Positions 42,285-50,723 of a DNA stretch of 63,036 bases are shown here, one piece after another. This DNA is from UBA817 sp049889215 (GTDB lineage Bacteria > Margulisbacteria > Marinamargulisbacteria > UBA817), in the NCBI GenBank assembly GCA_049889215.1, contig JBMHDV010000021.1:1-63036 (forward strand). The letters run 5' to 3'. The translations under genes were made by a program, and so were the position numbers. The notes under the pieces are model-generated. The model made no database searches. It saw nothing but the letters and a program-made list of their open reading frames with translations, and was not told the DNA's origin. Each line of letters begins with the position of its first letter. Within the stretch, counting starts at the first letter, position 1.

Positions 42285-43253
42285 CTAGGCCTTATTGAAT
42301 AAGTGATTTAAATTAAACACTTCAAATGTACCAACAACACCTGCGATTACAGCTGCTCTCAGCATTAAATTTTTTACCATAAGATTTTTTACCCCATCAG
42401 CAGTTACAAGCTCATTTATCGCCGATAGCATTCCAATCGTTCGGCCTGATTTTTCCTGTTGGCTAATGTAGAACGCCGTATTATGTAACCACTGCGTCAT
42501 TGCGGCACACGCCACACCGCCAGAAAACGCTATGCCAGTTGAAATTAACTTATTATCTGTATTAATACCGATTTGCCGAGCTCTTGATTTCAAGCGAGGC
42601 GTTAGCGCAAACCCCATGCCTGTTGCACCAAACTCTCGTATTGCTGATGGAACAACAGCTACTCGGCTTTGTTTTAATACGCCGGATATACTGACATTTG
42701 ATAATGCCTTACCTGAAACAAATTCGTTGGTTGTGCCAATGGTATTATTATATAACCAGGTTTGAAACGGGATTGCAGGAATAACAAAACTTATTGGTTT
42801 TGCCACGTCTTCTTCAATGCCAGCATTAACCAGTCCTTTGTAGGCCAATAACCAGCAAGATAATTGAACTGTCTTTGCAACGGTTTGGTTGGGCAAACAC
42901 CTTAACAGAATATTTGAGTAAGAAATCGGTGTCGAAATCTTAGCAAGATTTACGGTTTGCCTTACAGTTAATGGAATTGTAAAGGCTGAAATTGCTGTAC
43001 TTATTACAGCTAAATGCCCAAGGGATTTAACCTGTGAGATATTGGGATTTTGATCGCCATCAGTAACAGGGTACAGAAACCGTTTTAGATTGCTAAACGA
43101 TACTCCTGTCCCACCTTGATCAATCATAATTGATGTGCGAACTGGCGGCTTTAAAAATAATGGACGTTGATTACTTACATCGTCTGGATAACGCTTAATT
43201 AAACGAAATGGTTGCTGTGAACCATTTTTTTGAACATCTGGCAAATATCCCAC
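42285..43253 (-). CDS. Mitochondrial-carrier-like membrane protein (candidate effector) 2
   Basis: 322 aa, GTG start. Polar N-terminus, then about six moderately hydrophobic helices in three repeats. The third repeat is the most convincing: SGGVACAAMTQWLHNTAF, then a matrix-like loop QQEKSGRTIGMLSAINELVTADGVKNLMVKN (residues split across the loop), then LRAAVIAGVVGTFEVFNLNHL, following the carrier pattern G-(x)n-E/D-G-x-x-x-L-x-x-x-x-x-x-R-(x)n-F. First and second repeats show TIPLTVRQTVN and AIPFQTWLYNN in place of P-x-[DE]-x-x-[KR]. Upstream gene of a two-gene unit with the protein at 41442. Other eukaryotic-like membrane folds cannot be excluded. Confidence 0.42.
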   Translation of the reverse strand: MGYLPDVQKNGSQQPFRLIKRYPDDVSNQRPLFLKPPVRTSIMIDQGGTGVSFSNLKRFLYPVTDGDQNPNISQVKSLGHLAVISTAISAFTIPLTVRQTVNLAKISTPISYSNILLRCLPNQTVAKTVQLSCWLLAYKGLVNAGIEEDVAKPISFVIPAIPFQTWLYNNTIGTTNEFVSGKALSNVSISGVLKQSRVAVVPSAIREFGATGMGFALTPRLKSRARQIGINTDNKLISTGIAFSGGVACAAMTQWLHNTAFYISQQEKSGRTIGMLSAINELVTADGVKNLMVKNLMLRAAVIAGVVGTFEVFNLNHLFNKA

Positions 43254-43334
43254 TCCTAACTAAGATGAATACCTAATTTTAACGATATTTATTAAATCCG
43301 GCTAGTTTTGACAATTGCAAATGATTTATTGAAT

Positions 43335-45689
43335 TTATGCTCGTGGTTTAAATTGAACTTTACCCTCATCAGTTAACTGAAGTGATGCGGTAAAAGGATC
43401 ACCGGCCCTACTTTTAAACCCTTCTAGGTTATCCAGTTCTTTTTTTTCGATTAGCGTTAAGGCCTCGGCTTTCACAATTTTACGAGAGGCGATTTCTTTC
43501 CAAATGGCAAACTTGCACCCTTTTTCGCGCCATTGATCACAAGAAAATGCCTTTGCGGTTTCGATTACGTTCCCCTCATTGCATAATGGGCAAGTGGCTA
43601 ACGTTTCCTTTTGAAAATCAAACTTCACTTCGTTATTGACCAGCTTTAATGCAGCATCAAATGGGTTCCCTTCTCTATTTTTAAACCCTTTAATGACATT
43701 GGTTTTTCCTGATTTCAGGAGTGCTTTAACATGCGTTTCAGTAATCTTCTTCTGCGCCATTTCTTTCCAAACAGCAAATGAACAACCGTCTGATTTCCAC
43801 TGGCTGCAACTGAATGCTTTTGGTGATTCAATAACCTTACCTTTTTCACATTTTGGGCAGGCACCATAAATCTTTTGATCTGCACCAATGGTGTAGGACT
43901 TATCATCCGCTACCTTTTTAATAACATCTTCTGTAAATTCTTTTATTTTATCCATATATTCCCCTCGATTTCCTTTGTTTTGTGCAATTTCATTGAGTTC
44001 TTTTTCCCAATTTCCAGTTAATTCAGGCGATACTAACGAATCACTTAAAATACAATCAATTAGGTATTCACCCTTTGGTGTTGGCACTAATTTATTCTTT
44101 TCTCTTTCAATATACTTCACACCGATTAACTTTTCCAAGATTTGTGCACGCGTGGCCGGTGTCCCAAGCCCACAATCTTTCATCGCTTGCCGGAGTTCTT
44201 CATCATCAATTTTTTTTCCGGCCGTTTCCATTGCGGCTAAAATTGAGGCTTCTGTAAATAACGGCGGGGCCTTGGTTTGGCCTTTTTTAAGATTTACTTT
44301 CTTTATTTTTGCAGCATCACCTTTGGCAACTGTTGGTAACAGTGCATCTTTTTTATCATCGGCCTGCGGGACCAATTGGCGCCATCCTTGGACAATGATC
44401 ATGGTACCCGTGGCCTTGAATGATTCATTGGAACAAGAGGCAATAATTTCGGTATGGCTTTTTTCGCACTCTGGCAAAAAAGCCGTAAGAAACCGACGAA
44501 TAACCATTAAGTAAATATTCTTATGATCTGTTGGCAACTCTCCTAAATTTGGGGTCTTATCTGTGGGGATGATGGCGTGGTGATCAGTCACCTTTTTATC
44601 ATCAATCATTCGCTTTGCAATGCTGTAGTTATTTTCCTTGATGGTGGTAATCGCGTCTTTAAAATCGGCAATGCCACTTACTTTATTTAATAAATCAGGG
44701 CACTTTGGCGCAATATCAGAACTTAAATAACGTGATGAGGTTCGAGGATATGATAAGATTTTGTATTTTTCGTATAAATCTTGCATGACCTTCAGTGTAT
44801 GATCAGCTGAATATTTAAACTGTTTATTTGCATCTTTTTGAAGCTCTGTTAAATCATACAGCAACGGCTGTTTTTCCATCACCTTCTTTTGTGTGAGTGA
44901 CTCTATGGTTGCAGTGGGCTCTTTTTTTATCTTTTCTTCAATGGCTTTGGCTGCGGCTTGATCGGTAAAGCGATCGGTGTCTTTACTGAACCACTTGACC
45001 TGGAAATCACCGTTATCATGGGTTAAATCCAAAAAGATTTCATAAAATGGTTTCGAATCAAAATTGATGTGCTCACGGTATCTATCCACAATCATTTTTA
45101 GGACTGGGGTTTGCACGCGCCCAACACTCATAACACCACGCCCTCGCGAAAATTTAATTGAATAAGCACGAGTAGCATTAATTCCAACGATCCAATCAGC
45201 TTCTGCACGACTACGTGCTGAATCATACAAGGGGTCATAGCCTTTACCATCCTTTAAACCATTAAAGCCATCTTTAATGGCCGAATCGGTTTGTGATGAA
45301 ATCCATAACCGCTTAATTGGCGCCTTACACTTGGCGTCTTCATATACCAATCTAAAAATTAACTCACCCTCACGCCCCGCGTCTGTTGCACAAACCACCT
45401 CTGTAATATCGTCGCGTTGCAATTGGGCTTTAACGATATCATATTGTGACTTAGAGCGTTCAATTGGCTTGGTTTTGAATTCTTTGGGCATAATCGGCAA
45501 ATGAGATAATTCCCATTTTTCATACTGAGGCCCATACTCATCTGGTTGAGAAAACTCAATTAAATGGCCCAATGCCCAAGTAATGACCATACCATTGCCT
45601 TCGATTAATCCCTCTTTTTTAGTTGAGGCTTTTAAAACCCTCGCAATGTCCCTAGCAACCGACGGTTTTTCTGTAATTATTAATTTCAC
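43335..45689 (-). CDS. topB: DNA topoisomerase III (type IA) with duplicated C-terminal zinc/Toprim-associated repeats
   Basis: About 784 aa from GTG 45689 (KLIITEKPSVARDIA, the conserved Toprim start); another GTG at 45707 would add six residues. It relaxes and decatenates DNA. Toprim acidic residues lie in CATDAGREGELIFRLVY, and the catalytic tyrosine is Y314 in ILSYPRTSSRYLSSD. The tail holds two tandem copies of a Cys-containing module (CPKCEKGKVIESPKAFSC and CPLCNEGNVIETAKAFSC, each followed by FKNREGNPFDA or FKSRAGDPFTA), as in plasmid-type and Bacteroidetes TopB enzymes. A TACACT hexamer sits 6 nt before the GTG. Confidence 0.95.
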   Translation of the reverse strand: MKLIITEKPSVARDIARVLKASTKKEGLIEGNGMVITWALGHLIEFSQPDEYGPQYEKWELSHLPIMPKEFKTKPIERSKSQYDIVKAQLQRDDITEVVCATDAGREGELIFRLVYEDAKCKAPIKRLWISSQTDSAIKDGFNGLKDGKGYDPLYDSARSRAEADWIVGINATRAYSIKFSRGRGVMSVGRVQTPVLKMIVDRYREHINFDSKPFYEIFLDLTHDNGDFQVKWFSKDTDRFTDQAAAKAIEEKIKKEPTATIESLTQKKVMEKQPLLYDLTELQKDANKQFKYSADHTLKVMQDLYEKYKILSYPRTSSRYLSSDIAPKCPDLLNKVSGIADFKDAITTIKENNYSIAKRMIDDKKVTDHHAIIPTDKTPNLGELPTDHKNIYLMVIRRFLTAFLPECEKSHTEIIASCSNESFKATGTMIIVQGWRQLVPQADDKKDALLPTVAKGDAAKIKKVNLKKGQTKAPPLFTEASILAAMETAGKKIDDEELRQAMKDCGLGTPATRAQILEKLIGVKYIEREKNKLVPTPKGEYLIDCILSDSLVSPELTGNWEKELNEIAQNKGNRGEYMDKIKEFTEDVIKKVADDKSYTIGADQKIYGACPKCEKGKVIESPKAFSCSQWKSDGCSFAVWKEMAQKKITETHVKALLKSGKTNVIKGFKNREGNPFDAALKLVNNEVKFDFQKETLATCPLCNEGNVIETAKAFSCDQWREKGCKFAIWKEIASRKIVKAEALTLIEKKELDNLEGFKSRAGDPFTASLQLTDEGKVQFKPRA

Positions 45690-45829
45690 GAGGTCAGTGT
45701 AACACACTCAACTTTATTTGAATACACCCTCATTTTTTAAGTATCAGTCTATTGTAAAACACATCACTTTCAGTGCTAAAATAAAACATACTACTTAGTT
45801 AATCAAACAAATCGAAAGAGGTCACTCAC

Positions 45830-46264
45830 ATGCATTATCTTCATACCATGGTCCGCATCCGCGACATTGATGAATCACTAACATTTTATTGCAAAGGATT
45901 GGGCTTGCAAGAGGTTCGTCGGAAAGATGTTCCTGCTGGCAAATTTACACTTATCTTTTTGGCAACCCCAGCTGATATTCAGAATTACGATTCCCCACCA
46001 ACCATCGAACTAACCTACAATTGGGATGCTGAAGACTACACATCCGGCAGAAACTTTGGCCATTTGGCATTTTCTGTCCCAAATATCTATGATACTTGCA
46101 ATCATCTTCAATCCAACGGCATCACAATTTTACGGCCACCAAAAGATGGTCGCATGGCGTTTATTAAGTCGCCCGATGGAATTTCGGTTGAATTGCTACA
46201 ACAGGGCGATGCTTTACCTATTCAAGAGCCTTGGGCATCACAACCAAACGTTGGCAGTTGGTAA
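45830..46264 (+). CDS. gloA: Lactoylglutathione lyase (glyoxalase I)
   Basis: 144 aa. It isomerises the methylglyoxal-glutathione hemithioacetal to lactoylglutathione. The four metal ligands line up with E. coli GloA: H5 (MHYLHTMVRI), E60 (TIELTYNW), H78 (FGHLAFSV) and E121 (GISVELLQQ), the Ni/Co-type spacing without the long eukaryotic insertion. SD GAAAGAGG precedes ATG by about 9 nt. Single-gene unit, with the next gene convergent and touching its stop codon. Confidence 0.95.
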   Translation: MHYLHTMVRIRDIDESLTFYCKGLGLQEVRRKDVPAGKFTLIFLATPADIQNYDSPPTIELTYNWDAEDYTSGRNFGHLAFSVPNIYDTCNHLQSNGITILRPPKDGRMAFIKSPDGISVELLQQGDALPIQEPWASQPNVGSW

Positions 46265-46513
46265 CTAAAAATATACAAATAACCGGCCAAAGTTTTTACT
46301 ATCTTTGTCCAGGCGATGGTATTTTTTTCGGATGTGTTTTTGATTTAAAAAACGCAATACTTTCTTTTTAAGTTGACCTGATCCTTTGCCAGGAATAATT
46401 TCAACAGTTTTAATTTTTTTTTCAATGGCTTCATCAATGATGCGATTGAGCTCTTTATCAATTAAGTGGCCTTTATTGTAAATATCATGCAAATCCAAGA
46501 CTAATTTGGCCAT
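46265..46513 (-). CDS. Smr-domain protein
   Basis: 82 aa, a stand-alone Smr (small MutS-related) domain. LVLDLHDIYNKG gives the D-L-H motif, and EIIPGKGSGQLKKKVLRFL matches the conserved I-x-G-x-G-x-x-G-x-L-x-x-x-V of Smr nucleases. Such proteins cleave RNA or branched nucleic acids; this one may act in ribosome quality control or DNA repair. It follows the FMN reductase gene after 4 bp. Confidence 0.88.
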   Translation of the reverse strand: MAKLVLDLHDIYNKGHLIDKELNRIIDEAIEKKIKTVEIIPGKGSGQLKKKVLRFLNQKHIRKKYHRLDKDSKNFGRLFVYF

Positions 46514-46517
46514 GAAC

Positions 46518-47021
46518 TTATACGCGTTTAATCAATTGTGACGCAAAATCCTTTAAACTGTCATCATTCAAGGGCTTTTTATAGGTGACTTGTAAAGAAC
46601 GGCCCAACACTGTCATACCGATGTATGCCAATTGAATTCGTAAACCTGAAATTAAGCTAGTGCCACCGCCACCACTAAAGGATGCCAAGCCAACCACTTT
46701 TGCATTAAACGCATCACGCCACTGCTCCCCCTTCACACTTAACCATGCAATCGCATTGGTTAATACTGGTGGGATGCCACCATTATACTCTGGAGCAACA
46801 ATTACAAACCCATCAGCAGAATGACAAGCATCAAATAAAGCATCCAATTGGGACGGCATGCCCTGTTCAGCTTGCACTTTTGATGAGTAGAGTGGCAAAT
46901 CAACATCCACCAAGTCAATGATCGAAACACTTGCATTATGATTCTCAAGTTCAGTTGCAATGGTTTGCGCCAATGATAAGTTTTGCTTTTGGCTAGCAAG
47001 TAATACTGTAATTTTTTTCAT
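46518..47021 (-). CDS. NADPH-dependent FMN reductase family protein
   Basis: 167 aa, flavodoxin-like fold. The N-terminal ITVLLASQKQNLSLAQTIATEL places a phosphate-binding loop after beta-1, and VIVAPEYNGGIPPVLTNAIAWLS is the family's P-E-Y-N signature contacting FMN. FSGGGGTSLISGLRIQL is the C-terminal conserved loop. It reduces FMN, quinones or azo compounds with NAD(P)H. It is followed by the Smr gene after 4 bp. Confidence 0.9.
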   Translation of the reverse strand: MKKITVLLASQKQNLSLAQTIATELENHNASVSIIDLVDVDLPLYSSKVQAEQGMPSQLDALFDACHSADGFVIVAPEYNGGIPPVLTNAIAWLSVKGEQWRDAFNAKVVGLASFSGGGGTSLISGLRIQLAYIGMTVLGRSLQVTYKKPLNDDSLKDFASQLIKRV

Positions 47022-47054
47022 ACCTTTATCATATCGAATAATACGATACTTACG

Positions 47055-47249
47055 CTAGTTTGGCATGATTAAAAAATTGGCTATTAATAAGTGGAGTATC
47101 TTCAAAAAACCACCTTCTTGGGTATACATAACGCCTAATAATGAATCCGCTAAATAAATCTTATTTAGTTTACTAATGCATTCTGAATTTTCGATGTATT
47201 TCTTTGCAAGATTGCCATTATCAATTACGATAATTGGCATAAGGCTCAT
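47055..47249 (-). CDS. Small ORF of uncertain reality
   Basis: About 64 codons from ATG 47249 (MSLMPIIVIDNGNLAKKY...); a longer reading from 47276 would start inside the palindrome. It has a C-terminal hydrophobic run (LKILHLLIANFLIM). No family is recognised and no clear Shine-Dalgarno is seen. It occupies the 367-bp gap between the FMN reductase and the RluA-family gene. It may be a degraded gene fragment or a chance ORF. Confidence 0.25.
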   Translation of the reverse strand: MSLMPIIVIDNGNLAKKYIENSECISKLNKIYLADSLLGVMYTQEGGFLKILHLLIANFLIMPN

Positions 47250-47266
47250 GGTTAGCCTTCCCCTTC

Positions 47267-47324
47267 GAAGGGCCAATATCTGGTAAGAGAGTCTCCCCCC
47301 CTTATCTCATACCAGTGGCCCTTC
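47267..47324. repeat. Long imperfect palindrome (58 bp)
   Basis: Left arm 47267-47290 and right arm 47305-47324 pair as GAAGGGCC/GGCCCTTC and CTGGTAAGAGA/TCTCATACCAG (one mismatch), with a small internal bulge and a 14-nt loop holding a C7 run. No T-tract follows on either strand, so it is not a standard intrinsic terminator. It may be a dispersed palindromic element or a structured RNA. Confidence 0.8.
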
Positions 47325-47388
47325 CCACGAAAATCATTCGTAAAAGCTCTTTAAAAAAACCAAATAATTGATAGGGATTTTGATGGTT

Positions 47389-48309
47389 TTATCCCGATCC
47401 CATGCTTAACCAGGTTAATGCTTGAGCTTCCCATTTTGAGTTTAATTGAATATTTACCCATTCGCCATTCCAGTAAAACCGTAAATGGTTGGCAATTAAG
47501 CCAATGGTTTGGTGTCGGTTACGACTTCGCTTGCCATAGAGTTCATCATTCACCAATGCGCCAATGGATGTTGCCGCATGGGCACGTACCTGATGACGTC
47601 GACCTGTTTTAGTAATGGCCTGATAAATGTGTACATCATGATGGTTTGCTGACTTTAAAATAAATCGTGTTTTTGCGGGTTTACCCGCTTCAGATACCAC
47701 TGCTTTATGATGATAATGTAACGGATCATTATTCGTGCATCGCATTGTTGGTGGATGATTGGACGAAACCACCGCTAAATAGCGCTTCTTAATTCGTCTT
47801 TGTTGCATTTGCATAAATAGTCGTCGTTCTGCTGATTTATGCTTAGAAAACAGACAAAGGCCACTCACACGATAATCCAACCGAGTGATGGGTTGTACGC
47901 CGGTTTGCATGTTCTCATAACCATAATAATGATTTAGACCGGCCATTAAATTAAAATGCATATTCGAACGATCCATCCCAATCGTAACCAATGGCTCTTT
48001 CACGACAACCACCCAATCATCTGTTTCTTTGATGATGGATTCTTTTGAAAAATAATAAGTATACCCTTGCGTAGGACACAGGTAACATTTTAATGTTTGC
48101 TTTGCCTTAACTTGTATATTTTCTGAACATAATCGCTGTTGGTTTAGCCATACCCCACCCGATTGTATTAATGTATGTGCATTCACATGCTTGGGAAGAT
48201 GCCCCTTTAAAATATTAATTAAGGCATTGGTGGCTTTTGTTGTTACAAAAACCACCTTTGCATCTGGCCGTTTTGGCGTTGTTCCCCCCCTACCGTTATC
48301 AGAGTTCAA
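47389..48309 (-). CDS. RluA-family pseudouridine synthase
   Basis: 306 aa. An S4-like N-terminal region (TNALINILKGHLPKHVNAHTLIQSGGVWLN) is followed by the catalytic domain with D145 in the RLDYRVSGL motif (consensus R-L-D-x-x-T-S-G; here V-S-G), HKSAERRLFMQMQQRRIKKRYLAVV and the C-terminal GRRHQVRAHAAT. It isomerises uridines in rRNA or tRNA; the target is not evident. Start TTG at 48309, one base after the metE stop, so it is translated after metE. A G7 run lies about codon 7-9. Confidence 0.85.
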   Translation of the reverse strand: MNSDNGRGGTTPKRPDAKVVFVTTKATNALINILKGHLPKHVNAHTLIQSGGVWLNQQRLCSENIQVKAKQTLKCYLCPTQGYTYYFSKESIIKETDDWVVVVKEPLVTIGMDRSNMHFNLMAGLNHYYGYENMQTGVQPITRLDYRVSGLCLFSKHKSAERRLFMQMQQRRIKKRYLAVVSSNHPPTMRCTNNDPLHYHHKAVVSEAGKPAKTRFILKSANHHDVHIYQAITKTGRRHQVRAHAATSIGALVNDELYGKRSRNRHQTIGLIANHLRFYWNGEWVNIQLNSKWEAQALTWLSMGSG

Positions 48310-48310
48310 T

Positions 48311-50605
48311 TTACTGATTTAAGGTAACTTCTTTAAAGGCTTCGCGGAGTTCTTTGGCGGATGATACCATGTTCACTAACGCGTCTTTCACTTCTGGCCA
48401 CCCCCGTGTTTTCAGTCCACAGTCTGGGTTTACCCAAATATTTCTGATTGGTAGTAACTCTGTTGCTTTTTTAATTAAGTCAGACATATTCTCTTTTGTA
48501 GGAACACGAGGAGAGTGAATATCATAAACTCCTGGGCCAACTTCATTTGGATAATTAAAGTTAACAAACGCATCCAATAACTCCATATTTGACCGCGATG
48601 TTTCGATTGAAATCACATCTGCATCCATACGTGCAATGGCTTCGATAATGTCGTTAAATTCTGAATAGCACATGTGTGTATGAATTTGAGTTTGATCGTT
48701 AACCCCAGCCGTTGATAAACGAAATGCATCAACTGACCATGTTAAATATTCATCCCAGTCCGCTTTTCGGATTGGCAAACCTTCACGTAAGGCGGCCTCA
48801 TCGATTTGAATCATTTCTATACCGGCAGCTTCTAAATCAACAACTTCATCCCGGATTGCTAATGCAATTTGAAATGTTGTATCTTTGCGTGGCTGATCAT
48901 CTCGAACAAAACTCCACTGCAAAATGGTTACTGGACCTGTTAACATGCCTTTCATTGGTAAAGATGTTAATTCTTGTGCGTATGCCGACCAATTTACTGT
49001 CATTGGCTTAGGTCGAGATACATCTCCAAAAATAATTGGTGGCTTAACACATCGTGAGCCATAACTTTGAACCCAGCCATACTCCGTAAATGTAAAGCCT
49101 TCTAGTTGTTCACCAAAATATTCAACCATGTCGTTTCGTTCAAATTCACCATGAACCAATACATCAATTCCAATTTCTTCTTGAAATTGAACAGATGTTT
49201 TTACCTGTTCTTTTAAAAATGTATTGTAAGCGTCATCTGTTAACTGACCTTTTTTATGCTTTGCCCGAGCTTGTCTAACGTCCTTTGTTTGAGGAAAAGA
49301 TCCGATGGTTGTTGTTGGAAATAATGGTAAGTTAAAGTGCTTCTGTTGAAGACGTTGCCGCTCTTCGAATGATACCTTTCGGGAATAATCACTCTCTTTC
49401 ACTTCTGCTACGCGAGTTTTTACAGCGTCATTATGAATTAAATCAGATGTTTTACGAGCATTTATAGCCGCTACATTTTGCTCAAACCGTTCCGTTTGAT
49501 TGCCTGTTGCTAAATCATTAATCTCAACAACTTTTTGATCAGCAAATGCTAACCATGTTTTGATTTCAGTGTTTAAATTATTTTCATTCTCTAGCGTTAA
49601 AGGTGAATGTAATAATGAACATGAAGAAGCTACAATCACGTTCTCAGCACCTAACTTGGATACTGCTGACTCAATTAGTTTAAATGAAGCTTCATAATCA
49701 TTAATCCAAATATTACGGCCATTAACTAACCCCAATGATAACTGTTTATCAACAGGAAATGAATTAAGGACATCTTCAACAGATTCGCCACCACGTGTAA
49801 AATCTATATGAATAGATTTCACTGGCAAGTTAAATATAGTTGATTTATTCTCTCTTAGATCACCAAAGTATGTCGCTAAATGAATGTTTAATGATGATGC
49901 TGCGCTTAATGCCTCAAAACTTGATTTGAGTGCATCTGTTTGTTCACGGGTTAAATCTAATGCAGCAATGGGCTCATCGATTTGAATATCAGTTGCCCCT
50001 AAAGCTTCTAATTTTTTTAATATTTCTTGATAAACTGGAAGTAAACTATTGAGTAATGAAAACTTATTAATGTTTCCACCCGTAACTTTACCAACACTTA
50101 AGTAAGTGACTGGCCCAACCAATACTGGTCGAGTCTCAATACCTAATTGTTTTGCTTCAACATACTCGTCAAAGATTTTATTACTTGATAATTTAAAGGC
50201 GGTCGATTCATTAAATTCAGGAACAATATAATGGTAGTTGGTATCGAACCATTTGGTCATTTCACCCGCACATTGATTGTTATTTGAATCCGATGTGTTA
50301 CCTCTAGCAACCATAAAGTAGGTATCAAGATCAACCTGATCTTCTTTAAAATTAAAACGACGAGGCACATTTCCAAGAGTGCACGACAAATCTAGAATTT
50401 GATCATAATATGAAAAATCGTTTGAAGGAATAAACGTAATCCCTTTGGATTTTTGATATTCCCAATTTCTCTTCTTTATTTCTTTGGCAACTGTTGTTAA
50501 GTCTTCTTGTGAAATTTCTTTTTTCCAATATGCTTCAACAGCTTTTTTTAATTCCCTAAATTCACCCATTCTTGGATAACCTAGAGTTGCAGATAATAAA
50601 CTCAT
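48311..50605 (-). CDS. metE: Cobalamin-independent methionine synthase
   Basis: 764 aa, full length. It transfers the methyl group of 5-methyltetrahydropteroyltriglutamate to homocysteine. The N-terminal LGYPRMGEFRELKKA and the C-terminal catalytic barrel are both intact: TTTIGSFPQT, GEFERNDMVEYFGE, GWVQSYGSRCVKPP and the zinc ligands in IHTHMCYSEF and NPDCGLKTRGW. SD GGAG lies 8 nt before ATG. It is divergent from fbp and joined to the RluA-family gene. No SAM or B12 riboswitch is seen in the 110-bp leader region. It uses homocysteine that MetY (2734) can supply. Confidence 0.97.
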   Translation of the reverse strand: MSLLSATLGYPRMGEFRELKKAVEAYWKKEISQEDLTTVAKEIKKRNWEYQKSKGITFIPSNDFSYYDQILDLSCTLGNVPRRFNFKEDQVDLDTYFMVARGNTSDSNNNQCAGEMTKWFDTNYHYIVPEFNESTAFKLSSNKIFDEYVEAKQLGIETRPVLVGPVTYLSVGKVTGGNINKFSLLNSLLPVYQEILKKLEALGATDIQIDEPIAALDLTREQTDALKSSFEALSAASSLNIHLATYFGDLRENKSTIFNLPVKSIHIDFTRGGESVEDVLNSFPVDKQLSLGLVNGRNIWINDYEASFKLIESAVSKLGAENVIVASSCSLLHSPLTLENENNLNTEIKTWLAFADQKVVEINDLATGNQTERFEQNVAAINARKTSDLIHNDAVKTRVAEVKESDYSRKVSFEERQRLQQKHFNLPLFPTTTIGSFPQTKDVRQARAKHKKGQLTDDAYNTFLKEQVKTSVQFQEEIGIDVLVHGEFERNDMVEYFGEQLEGFTFTEYGWVQSYGSRCVKPPIIFGDVSRPKPMTVNWSAYAQELTSLPMKGMLTGPVTILQWSFVRDDQPRKDTTFQIALAIRDEVVDLEAAGIEMIQIDEAALREGLPIRKADWDEYLTWSVDAFRLSTAGVNDQTQIHTHMCYSEFNDIIEAIARMDADVISIETSRSNMELLDAFVNFNYPNEVGPGVYDIHSPRVPTKENMSDLIKKATELLPIRNIWVNPDCGLKTRGWPEVKDALVNMVSSAKELREAFKEVTLNQ

Positions 50606-50710
50606 GCTGATCTCCTATTTAAAACTTTCGTTTATATTAACGTAAATAACAAAATGCTTAAAGTCATCCGACTAAGATAATAAGCTCTTTATCAATTGAT
50701 CAATCAAAGC

Positions 50711-50716
50711 TAAAAT
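50711..50716 (+). promoter_or_regulatory. -10 hexamer of fbp (leaderless)
   Basis: TAAAAT at 50711-50716, with a weak TTTATC -35 at 50688-50693 (17-bp spacer). The ATG at 50724 is 7 nt past it. The earlier in-frame ATG at 50715 overlaps the hexamer itself, which argues for the second start. Confidence 0.5.
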
Positions 50717-50723
50717 GACCATT

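Noticed and set aside
47267..47324. Intrinsic terminator
   Set aside because: The stem is strong but no T-run follows on either strand, so it is listed as a palindrome instead.
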